The notes: generated by a model not told the origin, from the letters alone. A stretch of 64,000 nt of DNA from Streptosporangium sp. NBC_01756 (GCF_035917975.1 NZ_CP109130.1:7130001-7194000); one strand, 5' to 3'; counted from the first letter of the stretch, positions 20,033-28,210 are shown. Numbers and translations: made by a program.

Positions 20033-21415
20033 GTGGCAGCACCGCAGAACTACCTCGCGGTCATCAAGGTTGTAGGAATCGGCGGAGGCGGAGTCAACGC
20101 CGTCAACCGGATGATCGAGGAGGGACTCAAGGGCGTCGAGTTCATCGCCATCAATACCGACGCTCAGGCGCTGCTGATGAGTGACGCCGACGTCAAGCTC
20201 GATGTCGGGCGTGAGCTCACCCGCGGCCTCGGCGCGGGGGCCAACCCCGAAGTCGGGCGGAAGGCGGCCGAGGACCACCGCGAGGAGATCGAAGAGGTCA
20301 TCAAGGGCGCCGACATGGTGTTCGTCACCGCCGGAGAGGGAGGTGGCACGGGCACCGGCGGCGCCCCGGTGGTGGCCAACATCGCACGTTCGCTGGGCGC
20401 GCTGACCATCGGCGTGGTCACCCGGCCCTTCAGCTTCGAGGGCCGGCGAAGGGCGATGCAGGCCGAGGCGGGCATCGAGACCCTCCGTGAGGAGGTCGAC
20501 ACCCTCATCGTGATCCCGAACGACCGGCTGCTGTCGATCTCCGACCGGCAGGTGAGCGTGCTGGACGCCTTCAAGGCGGCCGACCAGGTGCTGCTCTCCG
20601 GTGTCCAGGGCATCACCGATCTCATCACCACGCCGGGTCTGATCAACCTCGACTTCGCCGATGTGAAATCGGTCATGTCCGGTGCCGGGTCGGCGCTCAT
20701 GGGCATCGGCCACGCACGCGGCGACGACCGGTCGGTCGCGGCGGCCGAGATGGCCGTCTCCAGCCCGTTGCTGGAGGCCAGCATCGACGGTGCGCACGGC
20801 GTGCTGCTCTCGATCGCCGGCGGCTCCGACCTCGGACTGTTCGAGATCAACGAGGCGGCCCAGCTCGTCTCCAACGCGGCGGCGCCGGATGCCAACATCA
20901 TCTTCGGTACGGTCATCGACGACGCCCTCGGTGACGAGGTACGCGTCACGGTGATCGCGGCGGGGTTCGACGAGCCGGTCGCGGAGACCAAGGCCGCCGC
21001 ACCGCAGCCGGCCGCCCGTCAGCAGTCGGTGCCGCGTCCGGCCCCCGCGACCCCGCCGACGCGTCCGGGACCGCCCACGGTGAAGGCAGAGCCCCGGCCC
21101 GAGCCGAGGCCCGAACAGCCGCCGTCGCCGGCCCGGCCGGTCACCGGCCCCCCGCCCGCGCCGGCGGAGGCGTCGACCACGCCCGCCGCACAGCAGATCC
21201 ACCCTGTCCAGCCGCCGGCGCATCACTCCGCCGAGCAGGCTGAGCAGTCCCGCGTGGACGAGCCGCCGGCTCCGCCGGTGTCCATCCCGCGCCCGGCTCC
21301 CGAGCCGTCGCAGCCCACCCCCATCTCCGCGAGGCTCTCCGACCCCGCCCGACGGCGCCCGGTGATCTTCGAGGAGCAGGAGGAGGAGCTCGACGTTCCC
21401 GACTTTCTGAAGTGA
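20033..21415 (+). CDS. ftsZ: Cell-division GTPase FtsZ
   Basis: 460 aa from GTG 20033, which gives the actinobacterial start [20 protein letters not shown]; an in-frame ATG upstream at 19988 is not used in relatives. The tubulin signature [34 protein letters not shown], the T7-loop [11 protein letters not shown] and VIAAGFDEP are present. A Pro/Glu-rich linker of about 140 residues follows, ending in the conserved DVPDFLK tail that binds SepF and other partners. It forms the Z ring. Confidence 0.98.
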   Translation: MAAPQNYLAVIKVVGIGGGGVNAVNRMIEEGLKGVEFIAINTDAQALLMSDADVKLDVGRELTRGLGAGANPEVGRKAAEDHREEIEEVIKGADMVFVTAGEGGGTGTGGAPVVANIARSLGALTIGVVTRPFSFEGRRRAMQAEAGIETLREEVDTLIVIPNDRLLSISDRQVSVLDAFKAADQVLLSGVQGITDLITTPGLINLDFADVKSVMSGAGSALMGIGHARGDDRSVAAAEMAVSSPLLEASIDGAHGVLLSIAGGSDLGLFEINEAAQLVSNAAAPDANIIFGTVIDDALGDEVRVTVIAAGFDEPVAETKAAAPQPAARQQSVPRPAPATPPTRPGPPTVKAEPRPEPRPEQPPSPARPVTGPPPAPAEASTTPAAQQIHPVQPPAHHSAEQAEQSRVDEPPAPPVSIPRPAPEPSQPTPISARLSDPARRRPVIFEEQEEELDVPDFLK

Positions 21416-21505
21416 CATTGCTCACGGCCAGGTGAACGACGGATCACTCGGCAGGGACAGGGAAGATGGATTCCGCCGGTTTGTCGGTAATTGAACGGCG
21501 GAGAT

Positions 21506-22210
21506 GTGACGGAAGCAACACGACGTGATGAGATCGCGGCCGGTCTGGCCCAGGTCGAGGCGGAGATCGCCGAAGCCTGCCGGGCCGCCGGCCGTGCCCG
21601 CGACGAGCTGACGCTCGTCGCGGTGAGCAAGACCTACCCCGCCTCTGACGTGCGTCTTCTGGCCGCGCTGGGGGTGACGGACGTGGGGGAGAACCGCGAC
21701 CAGGAGGCCGCGGCCAAGGCGCGTGACTGCGCCGGGCTCGGTCTCACCTGGCACTTCATCGGCCAGTTGCAGACCAACAAGGCCCGCTCCGTGGTCGGCT
21801 ATGCCGACGTCGTCCACTCGGTGGACCGTCCGCGCCTGGTGGCCGCACTCAGCCAGGAGGCGGTCAGGGCGGGCAGGGAGCTCGTCTGCCTGGTGCAGGT
21901 CGCTCTGGACGGCGATCCCGGGCGGGGCGGGGCGCGGCCGCAGGAGGTGCCCGCGCTGGCGGAGGCCCTCGCCGCCGCTCCGGGGCTGCGTTTGGGCGGG
22001 GTGATGGCGGTGGCGCCCCTGGGCGGAGAGCCGGCCAGGGCCTTCGCGGAGCTTCGGGAGATCGCGCAGGCCGTACGGGACGCCCACCCGGGCGCCGACG
22101 TCATCTCGGCGGGTATGAGCGGCGATATGTCCGAGGCTATTGCGAATGGCGCGACACACCTACGTGTCGGTACGGCGTTGCTCGGTCGCAGGAAGCCCTT
22201 AGTCAGGTAA
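21506..22210 (+). CDS. PLP-binding protein YlmE/YggS family
   Basis: 234 aa from GTG 21506, chosen because it aligns with relatives; an in-frame TTG at 21491 is possible and neither start has an ideal ribosome site. The PLP-lysine motif is TLVAVSKTYPASDV; GENRDQEA, WHFIGQLQTNK, GGVMAVAPLG, SAGMSGDMSEAI and HLRVGTALLG are family signatures. These proteins bind pyridoxal phosphate and help keep its level steady. In Gram-positives the gene sits after ftsZ. The usual neighbour ylmD/pgeF is absent here. Confidence 0.93.
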   Translation: MTEATRRDEIAAGLAQVEAEIAEACRAAGRARDELTLVAVSKTYPASDVRLLAALGVTDVGENRDQEAAAKARDCAGLGLTWHFIGQLQTNKARSVVGYADVVHSVDRPRLVAALSQEAVRAGRELVCLVQVALDGDPGRGGARPQEVPALAEALAAAPGLRLGGVMAVAPLGGEPARAFAELREIAQAVRDAHPGADVISAGMSGDMSEAIANGATHLRVGTALLGRRKPLVR

Positions 22211-22330
22211 TGTCCCTTCAAGTGGACCTTGGCGTCCGCGTATCCAGATAGAGGTCGATCGGTGGTGAGCTCCAAGGGGGTGCGGCTACCGCCCCGGGCA
22301 AATCGGAGTAAGGCGGAGGAAGAAGTAGCG

Positions 22331-22834
22331 ATGGCCGGCGCGATGCGCAAGATGGCGGTCTACCTCGGTCTTGTGGAGGATGACCGCTATGAGAGATACG
22401 ACAGCTATCCCGACGACGAGTACGACGACTTCGACGACTCGCGGCGGGTTGGCGACGAGCGGCCTGGCACGGTCCACGACCGCGATGACGACACCGATCC
22501 CGGTGTGCCCGCCCCCAGGCCCGCGACGGCTGTCATAGAGCGTCGTACGACCGATCTGGCGCGTATCACGACACTTCATCCCCGCACCTACAACGAGGCG
22601 CGGACAATCGGTGAGCACTTCCGCGACGGGACCCCGGTCATCATGAATCTGACCGAAATGGTTGACAGTGACGCTAAGCGGCTTGTCGATTTCGCGGCAG
22701 GTCTTGTCTTTGGCCTACATGGCAGCATTGAACGTGTTACCAACAAGGTGTTCCTGTTGTCCCCTGCCAATGTCGAGGTGACCGCCGAGGACAAGGCCCG
22801 AATCGCGGAACGCGGGTTCTTCAACCAGAGCTAG
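22331..22834 (+). CDS. sepF: Cell-division protein SepF
   Basis: 167 aa from ATG 22331 with GGAGGA about ten bases before it. N-terminal amphipathic membrane anchor ([17 protein letters not shown]), an acidic, disordered linker ([19 protein letters not shown]), then the SepF core: [44 protein letters not shown] and [13 protein letters not shown]. In actinobacteria, which lack FtsA, SepF tethers FtsZ to the membrane. Confidence 0.95.
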   Translation: MAGAMRKMAVYLGLVEDDRYERYDSYPDDEYDDFDDSRRVGDERPGTVHDRDDDTDPGVPAPRPATAVIERRTTDLARITTLHPRTYNEARTIGEHFRDGTPVIMNLTEMVDSDAKRLVDFAAGLVFGLHGSIERVTNKVFLLSPANVEVTAEDKARIAERGFFNQS

Positions 22835-22916
22835 AGTTCCACCATGAACAGTGACTGGCCGGACAGGTCCCGACAAGACCGGGGTTGGCGGAGCAGAGTG
22901 GAGGCGGGGACAGACC

Positions 22917-23204
22917 GTGGGGATCGTTAGCGAGATCTTGGTCATCGTCCTGTCCCTCTACCTGGTGCTGCTGATCGGCAGGATGATCTTTGAGACGGTG
23001 CAGGCGTTCGCGCGTCAGTGGCGGCCCACCGGGCCCGTCCTCGTTCTGGCGGAAGCCGTGTACACGGTGACCGATCCACCTCTCAAGTTCCTCCGCCGTT
23101 TCATTCCACCACTCCGGTTAGGTACGGTGGCCTTTGACCTAAGCTTCACAGTGCTGTTCATTGTGGTCTTGGTCTTGATCCAACTCGTGTCCGCGCTTCG
23201 TTGA
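22917..23204 (+). CDS. YggT/YlmG family membrane protein
   Basis: 95 aa from GTG 22917 with GGAGGCGGGGA upstream, the length typical for the family. Two hydrophobic helices, SEILVIVLSLYLVLLIGRMI and TVLFIVVLVLIQLV, flank the conserved VTDPPLKFLRRFIPPLRLG loop. The protein is encoded between sepF and divIVA in most Gram-positives and is thought to help divisome or membrane organisation. Exact function is unknown. Confidence 0.93.
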   Translation: MGIVSEILVIVLSLYLVLLIGRMIFETVQAFARQWRPTGPVLVLAEAVYTVTDPPLKFLRRFIPPLRLGTVAFDLSFTVLFIVVLVLIQLVSALR

Positions 23205-23253
23205 TCGGGTACCGTCCCTCCGGACAGACTCCAAGCGCGCCAAGGAGACCGAA

Positions 23254-24111
23254 ATGCCGCTGACGCCCGCTGATGTGCGGAACAAGCAATTCAGTACGAC
23301 TCGGCTCAGGCCGGGTTACGACGAGGAAGAGGTAGACGCCTTCCTTGATGAGGTGGAGTCCGAACTGGACCGCCTCATTCAGGAGAACGAGGAGCTCCGC
23401 GCCAAACTGGCGGAGTGCCTCCGGGGCAAGGTGCCCGGCGGGATGGGGATGGCCATGGCCCCGGCCCCCGTCGCCGAGCCCAAGCCCGAGATGATGATGC
23501 CGCAGCCGGAGCCCATGCGGGCCCCCGAGCCGGTTCAGCACCAGCAGTCTGTTCCCGTCGGCATGGGGATGCCCCCGGCCGAGGACAACATGGACACCGC
23601 GGCCCGCGTGCTCGCGCTGGCCCAGCAGACGGCCGACCAGGCGATCGCCGACGCCCGCCGGGAGGCGGACGAGACGGTGACCCGGGCGCGTCGCGAGGCC
23701 GACGACATCCTCGGCAAGGCACGTCGTCAGGCTGAGCAGGTCATCGGTGACGCCCGTGCCCGCGCGGAGACGCTGGAACGCGATGCCCAGGAACGGCACC
23801 GTCAGGCCATGGGCTCGCTGGTGCAGACCCGTGACGAGCTTGAGCGCAAGGTCGAGGAGCTCCGCAGTTTCGAGCGCGAGTACCGCAGCCGTCTGAAGCT
23901 CTACCTGGAGAACCAGCTCGCCGAGCTGAACGTGGCTGCCGAGGGCAGCGGCGGGTTCCCCATGGTGGGCGGACCCCCGGCCATGTCCCACTCCGTGCCT
24001 CAGGGCGGCCAGCAGCCGATCCAGAATGCCCCCAACCCGTTCGGCGGTGAGCCGTCGCAGCATTCGGGTGCCTTCCAGGGCGTTGACGGTCCGCACAACG
24101 ACCGCCGCTAA
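23254..24111 (+). CDS. divIVA: Polar growth/division protein DivIVA (Wag31)
   Basis: 285 aa, ATG 23254 with AAGGAGA upstream. The N-terminal membrane-binding domain is classic: LTPADVRNKQFSTTRLRPGY and EEEVDAFLDEVESELDRLI. A Pro/Met-rich linker (about 60-110) separates it from a long coiled coil (about 112-230) rich in Ala/Arg/Glu. DivIVA marks curved membrane and recruits the apical growth machinery in actinomycetes. The C-terminal 50 residues are Gly/Pro-rich. Confidence 0.96.
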   Translation: MPLTPADVRNKQFSTTRLRPGYDEEEVDAFLDEVESELDRLIQENEELRAKLAECLRGKVPGGMGMAMAPAPVAEPKPEMMMPQPEPMRAPEPVQHQQSVPVGMGMPPAEDNMDTAARVLALAQQTADQAIADARREADETVTRARREADDILGKARRQAEQVIGDARARAETLERDAQERHRQAMGSLVQTRDELERKVEELRSFEREYRSRLKLYLENQLAELNVAAEGSGGFPMVGGPPAMSHSVPQGGQQPIQNAPNPFGGEPSQHSGAFQGVDGPHNDRR

Positions 24112-24154
24112 GGTGTCGGGTCATTCCCTCTGACCCGTATCCGGGAGTTCCTCT

Positions 24155-25762
24155 GTGATCCTTATCAGCGCTGGTTTGGTGGTCACGGCCATCGTCCTGC
24201 TCATCGCGGGATTTTTGCTGGGCCAAGCCTTTCTGGTCATGTGGTCGATCGCGGTCAGCGTGCTGTCCGCGGTCTTCCTGGTGATCGGGGCGTTGTTGCG
24301 CCGCCATGAGCTGTTCCCCAGCGGTGGGCACGCCGGACAGGCTCCGCCCCCGCAGGGGGGACCGGTTCCGGCCGGACCGACGTCCGTGCCGCGCATGGTT
24401 CCGGACCAGCACGTCTCCTCGGCCCCGCACGCGATGGCGTCGCAGGGCATGCGGCAGACGGCCACGCCCCAGCCCCGGATGAGTCCGGCGGCCGGGCGGG
24501 CTCCCGCCGCGCGGCGGGGACTCCTGGGTGCCAAGGCGATCGTCCTGGTGATCCCCGGGCGCAAGCGGTACCACGTCGCCGGATGCAGGCAGCTGGACGG
24601 CAGGGATCATGAGGAGCTGACTCACGAGGAGGCGCGGGAGGAGGGCTTCACGCCCTGCACCACGTGCCTGCCCGAGTTCACCGGCGGAAGCCGGCCCCAG
24701 GACGCCTCCCACAAGACGCAGGAGCCGGCCGCGCCCCTGACGTCGTCTCAGGAGTCCGGCACCTCCACCGCTGCCCGCGAGGCCGCCGCCGGACCCACTG
24801 CCCGCTTCAGCCCGCCGTACGGGCCTGTCACCTCCTCCAGCCCGCAGGAGACCGCCGGGGTCCGTCCCCGGGGCCAGGGCGCTCCGGCCGCTCAGGAGCC
24901 GGTACAGTCCCGGGAGCAGGCCGATCCGCCGCTGCGCGCAAGCAGGCCCGCCGACCGGCCGGCAGCGGAGTCCGACCCGGCCTCCCCACCGCAGACCCCC
25001 GACGACTCCGCGGCGACCAGCTGGTTCAGCCGCGACATGGTCGAGTCCGTCGCCGCCGCCTCGGAGACACCGGGCTCCGGCCCTTCCGGGGATTCCGAGG
25101 ACCAGGTTTCGGCTGAGCCGGAAGAATCCGTCCCCTCCGGTCCCGCCGAGGCCGAGGTTCCCGACCGGTCCGGTGGTCCGGTGGAATCGGGGTCCGCCGA
25201 GGCCGAGAGCAGCCCTGTCGGATCCGGCGCTCCGGTGGAATCGGAGCCCGCCGAAGCCGAGGACGGGGCCCCGGCCGCGCCCTCCGGATCCGGTGCCCGG
25301 CCCGGCCCCGCCGGGCGGAAGCCGTCCGCCGAGGAGCAGGACTCCCTCGGCGAGCCCGTGTCCGCGGAGCCGGACAGCACCCCCGAGCCGGTGGAGCCGG
25401 CTGAGACCGCACCCGGGCGCGCCGGGCAGCCGGTGTCGGCCGACTCCACCTCGGAGGAGACGGAGCCCTCCACGCCCTCCACGCCCTCCACTGGCGGCCG
25501 GAAGGCCGGCGCCCCCGAGGAGGCCGTCGACGAGAACGACGAGGACACCGATACCGCTCCGCACGGAATCCCGGTCATCCAGGACGGGCCGAAACCCGGC
25601 AGCCCGGAAACGGTCAAGGTCATCGTCGGCACCCGCCGCTTCCACAGCTCCGCATGCCCGCTCATCAGAGGCACGGACGACGACGGCATCGAGACCATGT
25701 CCCGGGCCGAGGCCGAGGAGTCGGGCCTGACCGGTTGCTCGGTCTGCCAGAACGGCCACTGA
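24155..25762 (+). CDS. Membrane protein with two HxxxC...CxxC modules, function unknown
   Basis: 535 aa from GTG 24155. Two N-terminal membrane helices (about 1-47) are followed by a Pro-rich stretch and a first module: VLVIPGRKRYHVAGCRQLDG, then EELTHEEAREEGFTPCTTC. After about 290 residues of Glu/Ser/Pro-rich, probably disordered sequence a second module closes the protein: VKVIVGTRRFHSSACPLIRG, then MSRAEAEESGLTGCSVC. The paired His-x3-Cys and Cys-x2-Cys could bind a metal; the pattern recalls small Ada-like or thermonuclease-associated zinc motifs, but I do not recognise a named family. It follows divIVA by 43 bp and may be cotranscribed. Confidence 0.75.
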   Translation: MILISAGLVVTAIVLLIAGFLLGQAFLVMWSIAVSVLSAVFLVIGALLRRHELFPSGGHAGQAPPPQGGPVPAGPTSVPRMVPDQHVSSAPHAMASQGMRQTATPQPRMSPAAGRAPAARRGLLGAKAIVLVIPGRKRYHVAGCRQLDGRDHEELTHEEAREEGFTPCTTCLPEFTGGSRPQDASHKTQEPAAPLTSSQESGTSTAAREAAAGPTARFSPPYGPVTSSSPQETAGVRPRGQGAPAAQEPVQSREQADPPLRASRPADRPAAESDPASPPQTPDDSAATSWFSRDMVESVAAASETPGSGPSGDSEDQVSAEPEESVPSGPAEAEVPDRSGGPVESGSAEAESSPVGSGAPVESEPAEAEDGAPAAPSGSGARPGPAGRKPSAEEQDSLGEPVSAEPDSTPEPVEPAETAPGRAGQPVSADSTSEETEPSTPSTPSTGGRKAGAPEEAVDENDEDTDTAPHGIPVIQDGPKPGSPETVKVIVGTRRFHSSACPLIRGTDDDGIETMSRAEAEESGLTGCSVCQNGH

Positions 25763-25817
25763 GCACACCCGCCGGGGCACGGACGTACGGACGTCACGCC
25801 GGACCGGCCACACCCGC

Positions 25818-25865
25818 GTGAAGGGCCCCGGGAGGATCGGCGGTTGCAAGGGGTCGTCGCAACAC
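25818..25865 (+). repeat. Left island border: arm plus IS30-like terminal sequence
   Basis: GTGAAGGGCCCCGGGAGGA at 25818-25836 and GGTCGTCGCAACAC at 25852-25865. Both recur inverted at the right border. No transposase start follows, unlike at the right border. Confidence 0.65.
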
Positions 25866-25913
25866 AGGTGATCATTTGCTGGTGGCGGTCAGCATAGCGA
25901 GGTGGTCGCCGCC

Positions 25914-25958
25914 GGGCGTCGTTCCGGGGGCGGCCAGTGCGCCTCCGGAACGACGCCC
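25914..25958. repeat. Perfect 14-bp stem-loop inside the island border
   Basis: GGGCGTCGTTCCGG (25914-25927) and CCGGAACGACGCCC (25945-25958) are perfect inverted repeats around a 17-base loop. No T-tract follows in either direction. It could be a transcription barrier near the element end; nothing more can be said. Confidence 0.6.
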
Positions 25959-25986
25959 GCCATGCCTGCTGCTCGGTTTCCCAGTA

Positions 25987-26025
25987 GGCCCTCCGCTCCC
26001 GAACGTGTCCCCAGCCGCCAGGTAG
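25987..26025 (+). repeat. Left terminal inverted repeat of the Tn3-family transposon
   Basis: 39 bp starting GGCCCTCCGCTCCCGAACGT and ending CCGCCAGGTAG. One mismatch to the right end. Flanked outside by CAGTA. Confidence 0.92.
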
Positions 26026-26137
26026 GTCTTGATTGCGCTTGAAGTCTCCGAACGTGGCGTCGTTAGGCTTGGTCAGGCCGGTCGCTTGTTCTGCCGCGTC
26101 GTGGTCGCGGAGCATGCTCATAACCGTTGCGGGTGAG

Positions 26138-26344
26138 GGGGTCCCGGTAGTAATCGCGAAAAATCCAACGAAAATGCTCCTGGCCTGCTCTGATGTGAGG
26201 GCGTCGCATGGCTGGTGTGCTGGTGTGCTGGTTGGTGGATGTGGCGGGCTGGGCCGAGGATGCCGCTGACTTCGCCGGAATGCTCCACGTCGACGCTGGC
26301 GAAGCGATATCCGTTGGATTTTCCGCCGTTGCTACCGGGACCCC
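26138..26344. mobile_element. Miniature inverted-repeat element A (207 bp, TIME-like)
   Basis: Ends GGGGTCCCGGTAG...AAAATCCAACG and its inverse, giving imperfect terminal repeats of about 33-38 bp. It is the reverse complement of element B, differing by one substitution and an 8-bp tandem duplication (GGTGTGCT twice). It has no credible gene. The GGGG start and repeat length resemble Tn3-family ends. No 5-bp duplication flanks it (GTGAG versus ATTAC). Confidence 0.75.
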
Positions 26345-26390
26345 ATTACGAGTCAACGGCGGGGGCCAGGTCGGCGGACTTACGCGCTGG

Positions 26391-26528
26391 TCAGGCGGTA
26401 GATGCGGTTCGGAGATGTGATCGCGTAAGACGGTGTTGCTGTACGGCACTGCTGTACAGCAACGTCGTCCGATGGCTCATCTCGCCGTCGTCGGCAGAGA
26501 GCCGGTTGGCGAGGTTGCGCGCGTCCAT
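26391..26528 (-). CDS. Small ORF with strong ribosome site, possibly a gene start truncated by element A
   Basis: 45 codons starting MDARNLANRLSADDGEMSHR and stopping 47 bp before element A. The ATG at 26528 has GGAGGA six bases upstream, unusually good for the region. The N-terminal half looks protein-like and the C-terminal half does not, so it may be the 5' end of a gene whose remainder was lost. It diverges from the TIGR03086 gene. No family recognised. Confidence 0.35.
   Translation of the reverse strand: MDARNLANRLSADDGEMSHRTTLLYSSAVQQHRLTRSHLRTASTA
26434..26462. promoter_or_regulatory. Palindrome GTTGCTGTAC-N9-GTACAGCAAC
   Basis: Perfect 10-bp inverted repeats, with GCTGTAC also repeated directly. 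It looks like a repressor operator but lies inside the small minus-strand ORF, so its target is uncertain. Confidence 0.4.
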
Positions 26529-26570
26529 GGTTCCTCCGACGCCGGGACACGTCCTACCTCATCGGCCCGT

Positions 26571-26614
26571 CTACAAACAACCAATTGACTTTTGTACAAA
26601 TCATTGTTTGTGTA
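26571..26614 (+). promoter_or_regulatory. Putative ArsR operator and leaderless promoter
   Basis: ACAAACAA (26573-26580) and TTGTTTGT (26604-26611) are inverted, with the palindrome TTTGTACAAA (26591-26600) between them. TTGACT at 26585 could be a -35 and TGTGTA at 26609 a weak -10, placing the transcript start at the ATG at 26621. The site lies upstream of an operon that encodes its own ArsR repressor. Confidence 0.5.
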
Positions 26615-26620
26615 GGAGCC

Positions 26621-27157
26621 ATGCTCATCACCGACACCCCCGACCTGCTCGACAAGGGCCTGGCGTGGACGACGGCCCGCATCGCCGCCGTCCCAGCCGA
26701 TGCCCTCGATGTCTCCACCCCCTGCGACGACTGGGACCTCCGGACGCTGCTCGACCACACCGTCGAGACCCTGGCGATCTTCGCCGACGCCCTCGACGGC
26801 GGCGGCGCCACCGCCACCGGACCATGGGACGCCGCCATGGCCGACCTCGCGGCCCGGACCCGGCTCGCCTGGCGGCAGCCCGGCGTGATGGACCGCACCT
26901 ACGAGCTGCCGTTCGGGACGATGCCCGGGCCGGTCATGGCGTCGGCGACCCTGCTCGAGGCCGTCGTCCACGGCTGGGACATCAGCCAGGCGAGCGGCGA
27001 AGCGGCGTCCATCCCGGAGGACCTCGCGCTCGCCGTCCTCGCCTTCGCCCACGCGGCCCTCGGGGAGGCGCAGCGTGGCGACGCCTTCGGCCCGGCGCTC
27101 GACATCGGCGCAACGGCGTCCGAGCAGCTCATCGCCTACCTCGGCCGGACGCCGTGA
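26621..27157 (+). CDS. TIGR03086-family protein (DinB-like, maleylpyruvate isomerase N-terminal fold)
   Basis: 178 aa from ATG 26621 (AGGAG only two bases upstream; probably leaderless). The family hallmark TPCDDWDLRTLLDHTVETL is at about residues 27-46, and the second block ATLLEAVVHGWDISQASG carries the His/Asp expected of metal or thiol-cofactor binding. Related proteins are mycothiol- or metal-dependent, but most have no assigned substrate. Its stop overlaps the GTG of the ArsR gene. It is the first gene of a three-gene cassette between inverted miniature elements. Confidence 0.8.
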   Translation: MLITDTPDLLDKGLAWTTARIAAVPADALDVSTPCDDWDLRTLLDHTVETLAIFADALDGGGATATGPWDAAMADLAARTRLAWRQPGVMDRTYELPFGTMPGPVMASATLLEAVVHGWDISQASGEAASIPEDLALAVLAFAHAALGEAQRGDAFGPALDIGATASEQLIAYLGRTP

Positions 27158-27486
27158 GCGCCGCCACCGCCGAGGTGCTGGACAGCACCCTTCGGGCGCT
27201 GGCCGACGGCAACCGCCGCGCCATCCTGAGCATCGTTCGGGACGAACCTCGGGCGGTGGGCGAGGTCGCCGAGGCGATGGCGATGAGCCAGCAGGCCGTC
27301 TCCCACCACCTCCGGGTGCTCCGGGGGGCCGGGCTCGTCACCGAGACGCGGGAGGGCACCCGCCACCTGTTCGTCGTGCGCACCGACGGCTTCGCCGCCG
27401 TCCGCCAGTTCCTGGAGGGCTTCTGGCCCGATCACCTGGCCGCTCTCAAGGCCGCCGCTGAGAAGACCGCGAGGACCAATGGCTGA
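27154..27486 (+). CDS. ArsR-family transcriptional repressor
   Basis: 110 aa, GTG overlapping the previous stop. The winged helix-turn-helix is clear: LRALADGNRRAILSIVRDEP, then EVAEAMAMSQQAVSHHLRVL and GLVTETREGTRHLFVV. There is no obvious metal-binding Cys pair in the DNA-recognition helix. In this class, sitting next to an SRPBCC gene, the regulator usually controls the operon itself. It overlaps the SRPBCC gene by 8 bp. Confidence 0.9.
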   Translation: MSAATAEVLDSTLRALADGNRRAILSIVRDEPRAVGEVAEAMAMSQQAVSHHLRVLRGAGLVTETREGTRHLFVVRTDGFAAVRQFLEGFWPDHLAALKAAAEKTARTNG

Positions 27487-27880
27487 GTTCGCGACCTCCA
27501 TCGACATCGAGGCCCCGCCCGAGATCGTGTTCGACCATCTCGTCACGGTCGACGGGATGCTGGCGTGGATGGGCCGGCGCGCCGAGCTCGATCCCCGGCC
27601 GGGCGGCGTGTTCGCCGTCGACATCGACGGGAACCCGATCCGCGGTGAGTTCGTCGAGGTCGACCGGCCCCGCTCGGTCGTCGTCACCTGGGGCCTGGAG
27701 GCCAACGACGTCCTCCCTGCCGGATCGACCGAGGTGGCGTTCCGCCTGACGCCGACGGCCACCGGCACGCGGGTCGACCTGACCCACTCGAACCTGCCGG
27801 AGTCGCAGGTCCCGCCCCACGCCGAGGGCTGGCTGCACTTCCTCGGCATCCTCGCCGAGACGGCGGCCGCCGCCGCCTGA
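27479..27880 (+). CDS. SRPBCC (AHSA1-like) ligand-binding domain protein
   Basis: 133 aa. SIDIEAPPEIVFDHLVTVDG, followed by RPGGVFAVDIDGNPIRGEF and VTWGLEANDVLPAGSTEVAF, is the START/AHSA1-like pattern. Such single-domain proteins bind hydrophobic ligands, and ArsR-AHSA1 pairs are common; the ligand is not known. It ends 36 bp before element B. Codon use matches the host, so the cassette has probably moved among high-GC actinobacteria. Confidence 0.85.
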   Translation: MAEFATSIDIEAPPEIVFDHLVTVDGMLAWMGRRAELDPRPGGVFAVDIDGNPIRGEFVEVDRPRSVVVTWGLEANDVLPAGSTEVAFRLTPTATGTRVDLTHSNLPESQVPPHAEGWLHFLGILAETAAAAA

Positions 27881-27916
27881 TCGATCAGGTCGGCTGGGGC
27901 TGCCGGGGTAGGCCAA

Positions 27917-28115
27917 GGGGTCCCGGTAGCAACGGCGGAAAATCCAACGGATATCGCTTCGCCAGCGTCGACGTGGAGCATTCCGGCGAAGTCAGCGGCA
28001 TCCTCGGCCCAGCCCGCCACATCCACCAACCAGCACACCAGCCATGCGACGCCCTCACATCAGAGCAGGCCAGGAGCATTTCCGTTGGATTTTTCGCGAT
28101 TACTACCGGGACCCC
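27917..28115. mobile_element. Miniature inverted-repeat element B (199 bp, TIME-like)
   Basis: Reverse complement of element A with a single substitution and without its 8-bp duplication. Together A and B bracket the three-gene cassette (26345-27916) in inverted orientation. Flanks GCCAA and CGAAG show no duplication. Confidence 0.75.
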
Positions 28116-28204
28116 CGAAGATGCCGCTGACCTTGCCCGGCTCTCCACTTCGGCGCAGATCAACGGCATATCCGTTGGAAATTTCTTCATTACTACAAGC
28201 ACCG
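28116..28204 (+). repeat. Degenerate half copy of the miniature element
   Basis: GATGCCGCTGACC near its start and ATATCCGTTGGA near its end match, in the same order, one half of element A, with the rest diverged. It directly abuts element B. Confidence 0.55.
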
Positions 28205-28210
28205 CCAATT

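Noticed and set aside
26133..28120. Target-site duplication around miniature elements A and B, singly or as a composite
   Set aside because: Flanks GTGAG, ATTAC, GCCAA and CGAAG do not match in any pairing.
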